A stretch of DNA of 13,685 nucleotides from Baffinella frigidus. Lineage: Eukaryota > Cryptophyceae > Cryptomonadales > Baffinellaceae. Shown piece by piece: positions 6,804 through 12,956 of the stretch (the first letter of the stretch is position 1; each line of letters starts with the position of its first letter). Below the pieces are notes generated by a model, which saw nothing but the letters and a program-made list of their open reading frames with translations, searched no databases and was not told where the DNA came from. The position numbers and the translations under genes are program-made. The stretch spans positions 3,524 to 17,208 of the forward strand of contig MU646377.1 in assembly GCA_026770585.1 (NCBI GenBank). Direction: 5' to 3'.

Positions 6804-7574
6804 CTCGGTTAGGGGTTAGGGGTTAGGGGTTAGGGGGTAGAGGAGGCGTTACGATTGCTCTCATGGCGCCCCCCCCAAAGCGTAAGCCCTGAGGACCGCC
6901 ATGCGATAGGCCCGCTTCGGGACGGAGGCAATGGAGTCATGCAGAAAGCCAACGTTAGAGGAGGACTGATTTGCAGGTGACTCTGGTACCGCTGTCGAGC
7001 GAGGAGGGAACACCCTCCTAAGTTTAAAGGAATTTCACCTGAAAGCCAGGTCCGGGATCCGGACGACCTGACTGTCTTATATGTGCAGAGTTCACTTGAG
7101 AGCGGAAAATATTACAACCACTGTTTTAAATGGGTTGTCAAGCCATCTTTCGTAAGTTTTGTACCGAGTCACGTCCAACTTAGTCCTCCTCCAACGTACG
7201 CTTTCGCCATGAGCAAAGCGGACACCCTCCCAGCTTGCAGGAGCACCTTATCCTTAGGAACCCCCCTATGGCCCTACTGTATTGCCTACCGTAGGGCCTA
7301 TGGATTACGTTTAGATGGACTGTTCCCTTCTCGCTCGGCAGGAGCACCTCTTGCAGGGCGCGGCGAGGTCAAATTCGCCTCGCGCACATTCCGGTGTCTT
7401 GTACTGGAGTCACGGCGGGGCCTGCCGTCGACGTCGAAGCTTCCGTGTGGGGTGGCAAACGAGCTCTCTGACCCGCCTCAGGAATGGCATCAGCAGGGCC
7501 CGCATAGGCCCGCTTCGGAACAGACAGGCCCGCCCTGCAGCCGATGTCGAGGCATCTGAGAACAGGATTAAAAG

Positions 7575-7597
7575 CCAAGGTCGAAAATCGACCTTGG
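7575..7597. other. Perfect 10-bp hairpin
   Basis: CCAAGGTCGA, loop AAA, TCGACCTTGG. It lies in the long putative intron, a few bases before TTTTAATCCTGTTCTCAG in the sense strand, a strong-looking acceptor. No run of T or A that would mark a terminator, and none is expected in a eukaryote. Confidence 0.75.
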
Positions 7598-7742
7598 TGT
7601 TTGCATTTTAAAAGTCCATTTCCTTCAGAATTCAAGGCATAGTCTTAAAAATTGTGTCCCGTCCTCGCTCGGCAGCAGAGCAGGCCCAGTTCACAACGTC
7701 TTCGCGGAGGGAAAAGGGCTCCAAGTGGTTTTATGAAATGAC

Positions 7743-7934
7743 CTCTTGCAGGGCGCGTTCGGACGCGGCGGCGAGCGCCGTCCACTTTTGAGCGTCGCGC
7801 GCCACTGCCGGGAACTCCACCGTCCCACAAAGTGGCCCTGCCGCGGCAAACGTTGCCGTCAGCGTCGAAAGTTGACGCGGCGTCAAAGGCTGACGGCCCA
7901 GGGGCCAGCAGCGCGAGAGTCCCGCGACTGTTGA
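7743..7934 (-). CDS. Alanine-rich exon ending SERALQE, upstream of the coiled coil
   Basis: Open in phase 0 for 64 codons from the strong acceptor CTCTTCTTCAG to donor CAAGAG|GTCATT. The 3' part reads TVEFPAVARDAQKWTALAAA then SERALQE and looks coding. The 5' part is less sure: another frame through it reads SAFDAASTFDADGNVCRG, and an internal acceptor (GGCAG before 7837) would give a 95-bp exon, phase 1 in. Phase 0 out matches the exon at 6444, linking it to the coiled-coil gene. A partial copy (CGCGCCCTGCAAGAG|GT) ends near 7346. Confidence 0.5.
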
Positions 7935-7956
7935 CTGAAGAAGAGAGGGGTCGTAC

Positions 7957-7982
7957 CTGGAGGTAACTCAACTGGGAGGGAC
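7957..7982 (-). CDS. Possible 26-nt exon with strong splice sites
   Basis: Acceptor TTTTCCTGTGCAG and donor CTCCAG|GTACGA enclose 26 bases. Phase 1 in gives PSQLSYLQ and phase 0 out. Phase 1 matches the end of the Cys exon at 8151. The distance to the acceptor before 7934 is only 22 bases, too short for an ordinary intron, so this piece and the 7934 start are probably alternatives or one is wrong. Confidence 0.35.
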
Positions 7983-8003
7983 CTGCACAGGAAAAGCGGT
8001 GGT

Positions 8004-8140
8004 TCCGGGTTCCGGGTTCCGGGTTCCGGGATTCGGGTTCCGGGTTTCAGGTTCCGGGGTTCGGGTTCCGGGTTTTGGGTTCCGGGATTCGGGTTCTGGG
8101 TTTCGGGTTCCGGGTTCCGGGTTTCGGGTTCTGGGTTTCG
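8004..8140 (+). repeat. GTTCCGG/GTTTCGG heptamer tract
   Basis: A long run of seven-base units dominated by GTTCCGG and GTTTCGG, a CpG-containing variant of the telomere heptamer. It is the intron between the Cys exon ending at 8151 and the next acceptor near 7985. In the other orientation it reads PGTRNPEPG-like protein, an artefact. Confidence 0.8.
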
Positions 8141-8150
8141 GGAGTAGTAC

Positions 8151-8245
8151 TGAGAGGACGATTCTCCCCGCAGCGCTGATAGGTTTCCCCCGCGGGGCCC
8201 GCACAGGAGGTGCAGTGTGCACGCCGTGCAGTGCTCTGGCGGCGC
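8151..8245 (-). CDS. Cysteine-containing exon, copy A
   Basis: A tandem relative of copy B reading HCTSCAGPAGETYQRCGEN, with the same donor context CTCA|GTACTAC, phase 1 out. At its 5' end the CACTGCAC segment is itself repeated 16 bp apart, which shifts the frame relative to copy B and leaves the acceptor uncertain; GCCGCCAG is the likely one. The downstream intron is a pure GTTCCGG/GTTTCGG heptamer tract. Confidence 0.45.
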
Positions 8246-8300
8246 ACAGGGTTCCAGGTTTGGGGTTCGGGGTGAATCGTCGGGGGGAGGGGAGTAGTAC

Positions 8301-8395
8301 TGAGGAGGCGGCTCTCCCCACAGCGCTCGAAGGTTTCTCCGGCAGGCCCCGCGCAGGATGTGCAATGCTCCAAGGGGGCGGCATCCGGAGAGAAC
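8301..8395 (-). CDS. Cysteine-containing exon, copy B
   Basis: From acceptor GGATGGCAG to CTCA|GTACTAC. The frame chosen reads FSPDAAPLE and then HCTSCAGPAGETFERCGES. Comparison with copy A (8151 upward) puts most differences at third codon positions in this frame, which identifies it over two other open frames. Four Cys with a CxxC near the start could be a small disulfide or metal-binding unit, but I do not recognise the family. Its phase 2 entry does not match the exon at 9097. Confidence 0.5.
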
Positions 8396-8451
8396 CTGCC
8401 ATCCACTTTCGGCTTTCGGATTCCTGGGATCGAGTGTCGGGTACCGCACCC

Positions 8452-8825
8452 TAAGGTTTGGGGCTAGATGCTAGTTTTAGGGATTTGGGTGCAGGGTCTG
8501 CCTGATACGGTCGGGTTTGTTGTTTGTTGTTTGTTGTTTGGTGTTTGAGGGTTTGGGGTTCGGGGTTTGGGGTGTAGGGTTTGGGGTTTGGGGGGATAAG
8601 GTTCGGAGTTTAGGGATGAGGGTAACGAGTGGTGACTTTGGAGTAGGGTGTCGGGTTTAGAGGTTCGGCGAGAACCAGAGGGCGGTTCAGTTGACGAGGT
8701 TGAGGGTTTGTTTGGGGTTAAGGGTTTAGGGTGTAAGGTTTAGGGTGTAAGGTTTAGGTTTTGGGGTTTAGGGTTTGGGGTTTAGGGTTTAAGGTTTAGG
8801 GTTTAGGGTTTAGGGTTTAGGGGTT
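8452..8825 (+). repeat. Telomere-like tract, no gene
   Basis: Mixed TTTAGGG, TTTGGGG and TGTAAGG units, including several perfect TTTAGGG in a row near 8785-8820. A decayed piece of the 8901 exon (TALWF segment) lies near 8667-8692. Confidence 0.75.
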
Positions 8826-8901
8826 GGGTTTGGAACCAGAGGGCGGTGGAGTTGGCAAGGTGCGGCGAGACGGCCGCGTGCAGCGCGGCTGCGGCTGCTT
8901 C
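8826..8901 (-). CDS. Longer copy of the EAVAAALH exon
   Basis: After CCTAAGCAG, phase 0. It reads EAAAAALHAAVSPHLANSTA followed by LWF and runs into telomere-like DNA with no clear GT donor. Its 3' part (AACTCCACCGCCCTCTGGTT) recurs near 8692-8667 with an in-frame stop, so at least that third piece is dead. Confidence 0.35.
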
Positions 8902-9096
8902 CTGCTTAGGCTTTCGTGCTTCAGCATTTACGCCTTAGGGTTTAGGTTTTGGGCTTCCTGAGGGGCCTTTCCCGGTCCAAAATGTTTCCCTTGGGAAAGG
9001 AAATCTTATCAAGACTTCCTGGTTAGAGTTTAGGGTTCTGTGGTTCAGGGCTTAGGTTTTACGCATATAGTTATACAATGCAGACATGCAGTGTAC

Positions 9097-9120
9097 GTGC
9101 AGCGCGGCGGCCACCGCTTC
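9097..9120 (-). CDS. 24-nt exon EAVAAALH
   Basis: After GTGAACCAG, before GTACACTGC, phase 0 on both sides, encoding EAVAAALH. A second copy of the same segment is at 8901 downward (EAAAAALHAAV). The donor CAC|GTAC is only moderate. It follows the ankyrin-like exon at 9640-9590 in phase. Confidence 0.42.
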
Positions 9121-9411
9121 CTGGTTCACGGTTCAGGGTTAGGAGTTTCACGACTTTCTTACTTCTATTTCGATTGTCACGTGATGAAGTCGCAGATCTT
9201 TCTCGATCGAACGTGTGTTGTAATGCGATCCGATCTCGGAATTTCGATTGTGACCCCCACCCCTTTATCGCAAAATCTGACACCCAGCGGATATTTTTGC
9301 GCGCTTTTCTGTCTATAGGGGTCCCGACTGTCTTCTGTAAGAAGCGATGCTGACAGGTCCGTACAGCATTTCAATGAAATCTACAACAGCTTTACGAGCC
9401 GGTCACACGCA

Positions 9412-9563
9412 ATTCCATCTCGGAAGATAACTGGATCAGTTCATTTTCAAGAGGAGATTGAAAAGGAGAAATTAGATAGGGCATAGTAAATTTAATAAGG
9501 CCTCCTAAGAAAATGACAAGGCTAATTAGGGAACTGATTGAGTTATCTTTCGAGATGAATTTG
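9412..9563. repeat. Imperfect inverted repeat (foldback)
   Basis: The left arm at about 9412-9444 and right arm at about 9531-9563 are reverse complements with a handful of mismatches (GAACTGAT..AGTTATCTT.CGAGATG core), with an AT-rich loop of about 85 bp. It could be a small non-autonomous foldback element. It sits in the intron before the EAVAAALH exon. No target-site duplication is evident. Confidence 0.65.
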
Positions 9564-9589
9564 CAACGGGGAGAGCTCTCTGGTGGTAC

Positions 9590-9640
9590 CTGGGGAGCCA
9601 GCGCGCCGAACACGAGCAGCTCCGTCACCGCGCCCATCAC
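9590..9640 (-). CDS. Ankyrin-like exon, second helix
   Basis: A 51-bp exon after GAATCCAG, phase 0 on both sides, with donor CCCCAG|GTACCA. It encodes VMGAVTELLVFGALAPQ. The pattern GAVxxLLxxGA is typical of the second helix and turn of an ankyrin repeat. The preceding exon (9861-9825) ends in phase 0 and carries DAAYKGG, like the end of a first ankyrin helix, so the two together resemble one repeat with a short insertion. Ankyrin repeats mediate protein binding. Confidence 0.55.
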
Positions 9641-9654
9641 CTGGATTCATGAGG

Positions 9655-9820
9655 GTTTGGGGGTTGGGGTGTGGGGTGTGGGGTGTGGGGTTTCGGGTTT
9701 AGGGTTTAGAGTTTCGGGTTCAGGGTTTAGGGTTTGGGGTTTAAGTTTTAGGGTTCAGGGTTTAGGGTTTAGGGATTAGGTTTCGGGGTTTAGGGTTTAG
9801 GGTTTAGGGTGTGGGGGGGA
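9655..9820 (+). repeat. Telomere-like intron between the two ankyrin-like exons
   Basis: Heptamers including perfect TTTAGGG units and several GTGTGGG variants fill the interval between exons 9861-9825 and 9640-9590. Confidence 0.7.
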
Positions 9821-9824
9821 TTAC

Positions 9825-9861
9825 CCCGCGCCACCCGCCCTTGTAGGCCGCGTCCCACACC
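9825..9861 (-). CDS. Ankyrin-like exon, first helix
   Basis: A 37-bp exon after GACACCAG, phase 2 in, phase 0 out (CGCGGG|GTAATC), encoding VWDAAYKGGWRG. The AAxxG core fits the end of the first ankyrin helix. Phase 2 entry matches the exit of the exon at 10344, and phase 0 exit matches 9640. Confidence 0.52.
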
Positions 9862-9869
9862 CTGGTGTC

Positions 9870-10110
9870 GGAGTTTGGATTTGGGTTTGGGTTTTGGGTT
9901 TTGGGTTTTGGGTTTTGGGGTGTGGGGTGTGGGGTGTGGGGTGTGGGGTGTGGGGTGTGGGGTGTGGAGTGTGGGGTTTGGTGTTTTAGGGTTAGGGGTT
10001 TGGGGTTGGGGATTGGGGGTTAGGGTTCAGGGTATGAGTGTTAGGGCTTGGGGTTCAGGATTTGGGGTTAAAAGTGTAGTGTGTAGGGTTTCGGGTGATA
10101 CAAGGCCCCC
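9870..10110 (+). repeat. Telomere-like tract with GTGTGGG expansion
   Basis: Consecutive GTTTTGG units are followed by about eight GTGTGGG units near 9918-9980 and mixed TTTAGGG variants. It belongs to the intron upstream of the exon at 9861. Confidence 0.75.
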
Positions 10111-10155
10111 AGGCCTGAACCGTGCTCACTAGGGTTTGGGGGTTCGTCGTTATAC

Positions 10156-10200
10156 CTCCAACGCACGCGGTCGATTGACCAGGTGTGCACGAGGACAGTT
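10156..10200 (-). pseudogene. GKELGHG repeat exon, copy 1, 5'-truncated
   Basis: Retains the 3' half and donor: VLVHTWSIDRVRW then AG|GTATAAC, matching copy 2 up to the donor. The 5' half is replaced by telomere-like repeat exactly at the ACTGTCC of the copy-2 sequence, and no acceptor AG is left. It looks like an exon cut by a repeat expansion or a recombination breakpoint. Confidence 0.48.
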
Positions 10201-10343
10201 TGGGGGTTAGGGTTTGGGGTTTAGGTGTTTTTCTTTTGGGATTGGGGTTTCAGGGTTTAGAGTATAGGGTGTAGGGTGCAGGGTTTGAGCCTCAGGGTCC
10301 GCCAAATTCAGCAATGTCAGGTTTGGGGGTTAGGGGTGTATAC

Positions 10344-10418
10344 CTCGAGCGGACGCGGCCGATCGAAGCGGCATGCACCAGGACAGTGCCGTGTCCCAGC
10401 TCCTTTCCGACACCCGCC
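10344..10418 (-). CDS. GKELGHG repeat exon, copy 2
   Basis: A 75-bp exon, phase 2 in (CATCACAG|G) and phase 2 out (TCGAG|GTATAC). It encodes AGVGKELGHGTVLVHAASIG then RVRS. This is the last copy with intact acceptor and donor before the telomere-like intron. The segment GTVLVHAASIGRV loosely resembles a first ankyrin helix, but I do not assign the family firmly. Confidence 0.58.
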
Positions 10419-10519
10419 CTGTGATGCCGTGGAATTACATACGCCGAATTAGATACGGGGGCCTGAGATTTAATTAGGGAGCTTAGTATTTAATTAGCCT
10501 AAAAAAGGAAGGAGCCTAC

Positions 10520-10591
10520 GATTTAATTCGGCCGATTGAAGCGGCATGCACCAGGACCGTGCCGTGTCCCAGCTCCTTCCCGGCCCCCGCC
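10520..10591 (-). CDS. GKELGHG repeat exon, copy 3
   Basis: A 72-bp exon, phase 2 in (CTGGTGTGTGCGCAG|G) and phase 2 out (AAATC|GTAGGC). It encodes AGAGKELGHGTVLVHAASIG then RIK. The symmetric phase means tandem copies add whole repeats without a frame change. Its donor lies inside the TAATTA repeat block, unlike copy 2. Confidence 0.55.
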
Positions 10592-10702
10592 CTGCGCACA
10601 CACCAGCGATTTCACGCGCCGCGAGTTACATACGGGAGAACAAGATTTAATTTAATATGGGCGCCTAGTAATTAATTAGGCCGAAGTAGGAAGGAGCCTA
10701 TG

Positions 10703-10786
10703 GTTTAATTAGGGCGCCTAATTAGGCCGATCGAAGCGGTGTGTACGAGTACAGTGCCGTGTCCCATCTCCTTTCCGACACCCGCC
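10703..10786 (-). pseudogene. GKELGHG repeat exon, copy 4, broken 3' end
   Basis: After CATCGCAG|G, reads AGVGKEMGHGTVLVHTASIG then LIRRP and a TAA. Compared with copies 3 and 5, a roughly 13-bp extra TAATTA segment interrupts the end, and the donor AAATC|GT has become AAACC|AT. The repeat body is intact and conservatively changed (L to M, A to T), so the damage looks recent. Confidence 0.5.
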
Positions 10787-10883
10787 CTGCGATGCCGTGG
10801 AATTACATACGCCGAATTAGATACGGGGACCTGAGATTTAATTAGGGAGCATAGTATTTAATTAGCCTAAAAAAGGAGCCTAC

Positions 10884-10955
10884 GATTTAATTAGGCCGAT
10901 TGACGCGGCGTTCACGAGGACCGTGCCGTGTCCCAGCTCCTTCCCGACCCCCGCA
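10884..10955 (-). CDS. GKELGHG repeat exon, copy 5
   Basis: A 72-bp exon, phase 2 in (TCTCGCAG|T) and phase 2 out (AAATC|GTAGGC). It encodes AGVGKELGHGTVLVNAASIG then LIK. The acceptor is preceded by a GA/CT microsatellite, which supplies a polypyrimidine tract in the sense strand. The phase does not match the exon at 11503, so an exon may be missing between them. Confidence 0.55.
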
Positions 10956-10959
10956 CTGC

Positions 10960-11026
10960 GAGAGAGAGAGAGGGCGAGAGAGCGAGAGCGAGCGAGAGAG
11001 AGAGAGCGAGAGAGAGCGAGAGCGCA
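10960..11026 (+). repeat. GA-rich microsatellite
   Basis: A (GA)n tract with scattered GC interruptions, just outside the acceptor of GKELGHG copy 5. In the sense strand it is a CT tract ending in the CAG. Confidence 0.9.
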
Positions 11027-11171
11027 CAGAACACCGACGTCATACACCGCCAGTTACACACGGGAGACTAAGATTTCATTACATGCAGGGCCTCGGATTA
11101 CTTAGGCCGGAGCCTAAGATTAATTAGGCCGGAGCCTAAAATTCAATCAGGGCGCCTAAGTAGATGATCTA

Positions 11172-11490
11172 TTTGCCCTGAGCGTTGGAGCTGTTTGCTA
11201 CGAGCGCGCGCTATTATATTGTAAACAGTAACAAAGCGCCCTTTACAAGATCCCGTAAAAACACGTTTTTGAGATGGATTATGCTACACATCCGTAGATT
11301 ATGTTATAGGACGAATGGCGGGGCAGGCTCACGTGTGCGTCAGCGCGAGATTTGCCCGGGGCGATGAATCCGTGTGCTACAAGCTCCCGCTACGACATTG
11401 TAAATAGTAACGCAGGTCGCTTGAAAAAGGGTTTTTCGAGAACGGTTATGTTGTGTTTCGGGGCAGGCTGACTCACGTGTGTGTCAGCGT
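11172..11490. repeat. Diverged tandem duplication of about 178 bp
   Basis: GATTTGCCC, GTGTGCTAC/TTTGCTACGAG, a CGCTA...TTGTAAA.AGTAAC segment, GTTTTT.GAGA and GGGGCAGGCT...CACGTGTG.GTCAGCG occur in the same order starting near 11168 and 11348. No coding signal is seen in either copy. Confidence 0.65.
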
Positions 11491-11502
11491 CAGCAGTGCC
11501 AC

Positions 11503-11526
11503 CTGCGCCAGCACCCCCTCCCGCGC
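11503..11526 (-). CDS. 24-nt exon AREGVLAQ
   Basis: After AGCGCAACGCAG, before GTGGCACTG, phase 0 on both sides, encoding AREGVLAQ. It follows the exon at 11740 in phase. The intron before it is a long run of TTTAGGG-type repeats (on the plus strand). Confidence 0.4.
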
Positions 11527-11539
11527 CTGCGTTGCGCTT

Positions 11540-11735
11540 TGTGATTCAGGGTTTGGGGGTGTGTTTAGGGTTTAGGGTTCAGGGTTTAGGGTTTGGGGTT
11601 TAGGGTTTAGGGTTTAGGGTTTGGGGTTTAGGGTTTAGGGTTTAGGGTTTAGGGTTTGGGGTTTAGGGTTAAGGGTTAAGGATTTAGGTTTTGGAGTTCA
11701 GGGTATAGGGTGTAGGGTGTAGGGTGTAGGGTTCG
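11540..11735 (+). repeat. Interstitial TTTAGGG tract
   Basis: Among the purest telomere-type stretches in the window, mostly TTTAGGG with some TTTGGGG, ending in TGTAGGG units. It lies exactly between exons 11855-11740 and 11526-11503, so it behaves as an intron. Confidence 0.8.
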
Positions 11736-11739
11736 AAAC

Positions 11740-11855
11740 CGTGGGCGAGAGGGGCGGCGCGTGGCCCTCGACGGAGAGCAGGCGCGGCAGCCGCTCTGTC
11801 GAGGTTGGGTGCGGCAAGGACGGGAGGAGGTGGACGATGCGGGAGGGCGCGCCAT
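11740..11855 (-). CDS. Exon with IVHLLPSLP, unknown family
   Basis: A 116-bp exon, phase 1 in (ACATGGCAG|AT) and phase 0 out (CCCACG|GTTTCG). It encodes GAPSRIVHLLPSLPHPTSTE then RLPRLLSVEGHAPPLSPT. Third positions are almost all G or C in this frame, unlike the other two. A partial copy lies immediately upstream at 12005-11960. Confidence 0.5.
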
Positions 11856-11869
11856 CTGCCATGTCACGC

Positions 11870-11975
11870 ACTGAGAGTCACATACGGGGGCCTCGGATTT
11901 AATCAGGGGGGGTAGGAGTTAATTAGGCCGGAACAGGGCGGCGCCTCAGAGTTAATTAGGGCGCGTGATTGGGGA
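11870..11975. repeat. Distant copy of the TAATTA block
   Basis: The same motifs (CACATACGGGGGCCTCGGATTTAAT, GAGTTAATTAGG) lie upstream in sense of a different exon (11855-11740). The block is therefore a repeat family and not unique to the GKELGHG array. Confidence 0.7.
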
Positions 11976-12005
11976 GGAGGCGGATGACCCGGGAGGGTGC
12001 GGCAT
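11960..12005 (-). CDS. Partial copy of the IVHLLP exon
   Basis: After CCCCAACCAG, phase 1 in. It reads DAAPSRVIRLLPNHAP, where the 11855-11740 exon reads DGAPSRIVHLLPSLP. The conserved acceptor phase would let it substitute, but it runs into a TAATTA repeat block without a recognisable GT donor, so it is probably incomplete. Confidence 0.38.
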
Positions 12006-12166
12006 CTGGTTGGGGGTCATGGGTTAGGGGTTTGGGTTTGGGGTTTGGATACGAGTCCAGGTCCAGGGTTTAGGGTTTAGGGTTTAGAGTTTAGGGTTTA
12101 GGGTTTGGAGTTTGTGGTTCAAGCCAAAACCCTAGGGTCAAACTCTAGATTCCAGCCGGGCCGCAC

Positions 12167-12242
12167 CTTTCAGGGTCGACGGGCCCTTTTCGAGTGCCGG
12201 GTGGAGCAGCTGAGACAGGAGCGTTCGCGACAGATACGCAAC
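12167..12242 (-). CDS. Exon VAYLSRTLLSQLLHPALEKG
   Basis: A 76-bp exon, phase 0 in (CTGACCCAG) and phase 1 out (CTGAAAG|GTGCGG). It encodes VAYLSRTLLSQLLHPALEKG then PSTLK. It joins the exon at 12669 and that at 11855 in phase. The opposite strand also offers an open segment with splice-like borders (RVEQLRQERSRQIRNL after ACCTTTCAG). I prefer the minus strand because it fits the chain. Confidence 0.45.
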
Positions 12243-12329
12243 CTGGGTCAGGGTTTGGGGGGGGGTGGTTTAGGATTTGGGGAGCAGGGTTCAGCGTTCA
12301 GACTTTACAAATGAGGGTTTAGGGTTGAA

Positions 12330-12560
12330 CGTTCAGGGTTCAGGCAGGTCTGAACCCCAAGCCCTAACCCTCGCCTGGCAGGCGCAAACCCTAAACCCTA
12401 AACCCTGAACCCTGAACCCCCACACCCAAACCGCTCACCCCAACTCCTAATCCATAACCTAGCCCGGGACCTGGAGTCCAGGCCGGGTTCCGGGCGAGCG
12501 TCCGCGCAGCCGCCCCGCTGACCCCAACCCCCGAAACCCTAACCCCCTAAACTCAAACCC
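12330..12560 (-). repeat. Telomere-like tract in reverse orientation
   Basis: CCCTAAA/CCCTGAA units on the plus strand, opposite to most of the window, meeting G-rich units near 12315-12340. The 12517-12471 exon copy lies inside. Confidence 0.75.
12471..12517 (-). CDS. Possible alternative copy of the GRLRGR exon
   Basis: A 47-bp piece, phase 1 in (GGGGTCAG|CG) and phase 0 out (CTCCAG|GTCCCGG), encoding GRLRGRSPGTRPGLQ. It shares GRLRGR(S/T)P with the 12751-12669 exon and the same phases. It could be a mutually exclusive exon or a partial duplicate. Confidence 0.38.
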
Positions 12561-12565
12561 CCGAA

Positions 12566-12660
12566 CCAAAATAAATCAACCAAAATAAATGGAAAAAAAT
12601 GAAAATAAATAAATAAATAAACCAAAATAAATAATACTAAATAAAGAATAAACAAATAAA
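12566..12660. repeat. AT-rich AAATAAA low-complexity tract
   Basis: Reiterated AAATAAA and ACCAAAATAAAT units, downstream in sense of the exon ending at 12669. Sharp contrast with the GC-rich surroundings. In the sense strand it is T-rich. Confidence 0.85.
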
Positions 12661-12668
12661 GTCGGCAC

Positions 12669-12751
12669 CTGCACGGCGGAGTCGAGGCCGTCGGGCGTGC
12701 GTCCGCGCAGCCGCCCCGCGGCAGCTGCAGTCGCGTCCTGCGCCTCTCCTC
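12669..12751 (-). CDS. Exon GEAQDATAAAAGRLRGRTPD
   Basis: An 83-bp exon, phase 1 in (AACTCCTCCAG|GA) and phase 0 out (GTGCAG|GTGCCG). It encodes GEAQDATAAAAGRLRGRTPD then GLDSAVQ. A shorter copy with the same entry and exit phases is at 12517-12471. AT-rich introns lie on both sides, in contrast to the usual repeat introns. Confidence 0.52.
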
Positions 12752-12839
12752 CTGGAGGAGTTCGGGTTTTGGTTAACTTTGATTTAATTTATTGATATTT
12801 ATTATTATCATTTTTCTGTTGTTTTTTGAAGGTAGGGTT

Positions 12840-12950
12840 TAGGGTTCAGTGCTTAGGGTTAGGGATTGGGGGTTAAAGGTTAGGAGTTTGGGGTGTAGGG
12901 TGTAGGGTGTAGGGTTTAAGGTTTAGGGTGTAGGGTTTAGGTTGAGGGTG
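12840..12950 (+). repeat. Telomere-like intron before the GRLRGR exon
   Basis: TTTAGGG, TGTAGGG and GTTAGGG units between the ankyrin exon and the AT-rich segment at 12770-12830. Confidence 0.7.
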
Positions 12951-12956
12951 CAGTAC

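Larger units (their letters stand above)
6445..7742. other. Long putative intron with repeats and decayed exon copies
   Basis: Between the exon ending 7743 and that starting 6444. It contains the GATTCGCCTAAAGTT array, exon-1 copies, a hairpin, and a diverged duplication: GCATAGGCCCGCTTCGG near 7502 resembles 6901-6917, and CTCGCTCGGCAG with TTGCAGGGCGC near 7332-7360 resembles 7662-7757. Frames open on the plus strand here (7083-7559) show no codon-level support. Confidence 0.45.
10430..11165. repeat. Tandem TAATTA block plus GKELGHG exon units
   Basis: Units of about 170-195 bp, each pairing a GKELGHG exon with a block containing ACATACGGG, GCCT.AGATTTAATTAGG and TAATTAG motifs. Blocks are at about 10430-10519, 10605-10702, 10795-10883 and 11040-11165. 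Within a block the GCCTnnGATTTAATTA motif repeats about every 28 bp. Confidence 0.75.

Noticed and set aside
7083-7559. Plus-strand 158-codon frame as a gene
   Set aside because: No domain, unusual composition (Ser/Pro/Cys/Arg scattered), inside a region of duplicated minus-strand exon fragments, and no plus-strand splice context.
7575-7597. Hairpin as a rho-independent terminator
   Set aside because: No following T tract, and the genome is eukaryotic.
7883-8449. Minus-strand frame with ALHLLCGPRGGNLSALRGE
   Set aside because: Open over both copies of the Cys exon, but codon-by-codon comparison favours the HCTSCAGPAGE frame, and the rest is heptamer translation (NPEPETRNPEP).
9809-10132. 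Plus-strand frames reading VWGVGCGVWG and similar
   Set aside because: These are translations of GTGTGGG/TTTGGGG heptamers. A 7-base unit without in-register stops is automatically open and gives such peptides.
12173-12236. Plus-strand exon RVEQLRQERSRQIRNL with acceptor ACCTTTCAG
   Set aside because: Plausible by itself, but the minus-strand reading of the same DNA joins its neighbours on both sides in phase, and no other plus-strand exon exists to pair with it.
12566-12660. AAATAAA tract as a cluster of polyadenylation signals
   Set aside because: It is on the strand opposite to the gene; the sense strand is T-rich there. Low-complexity slippage explains it.
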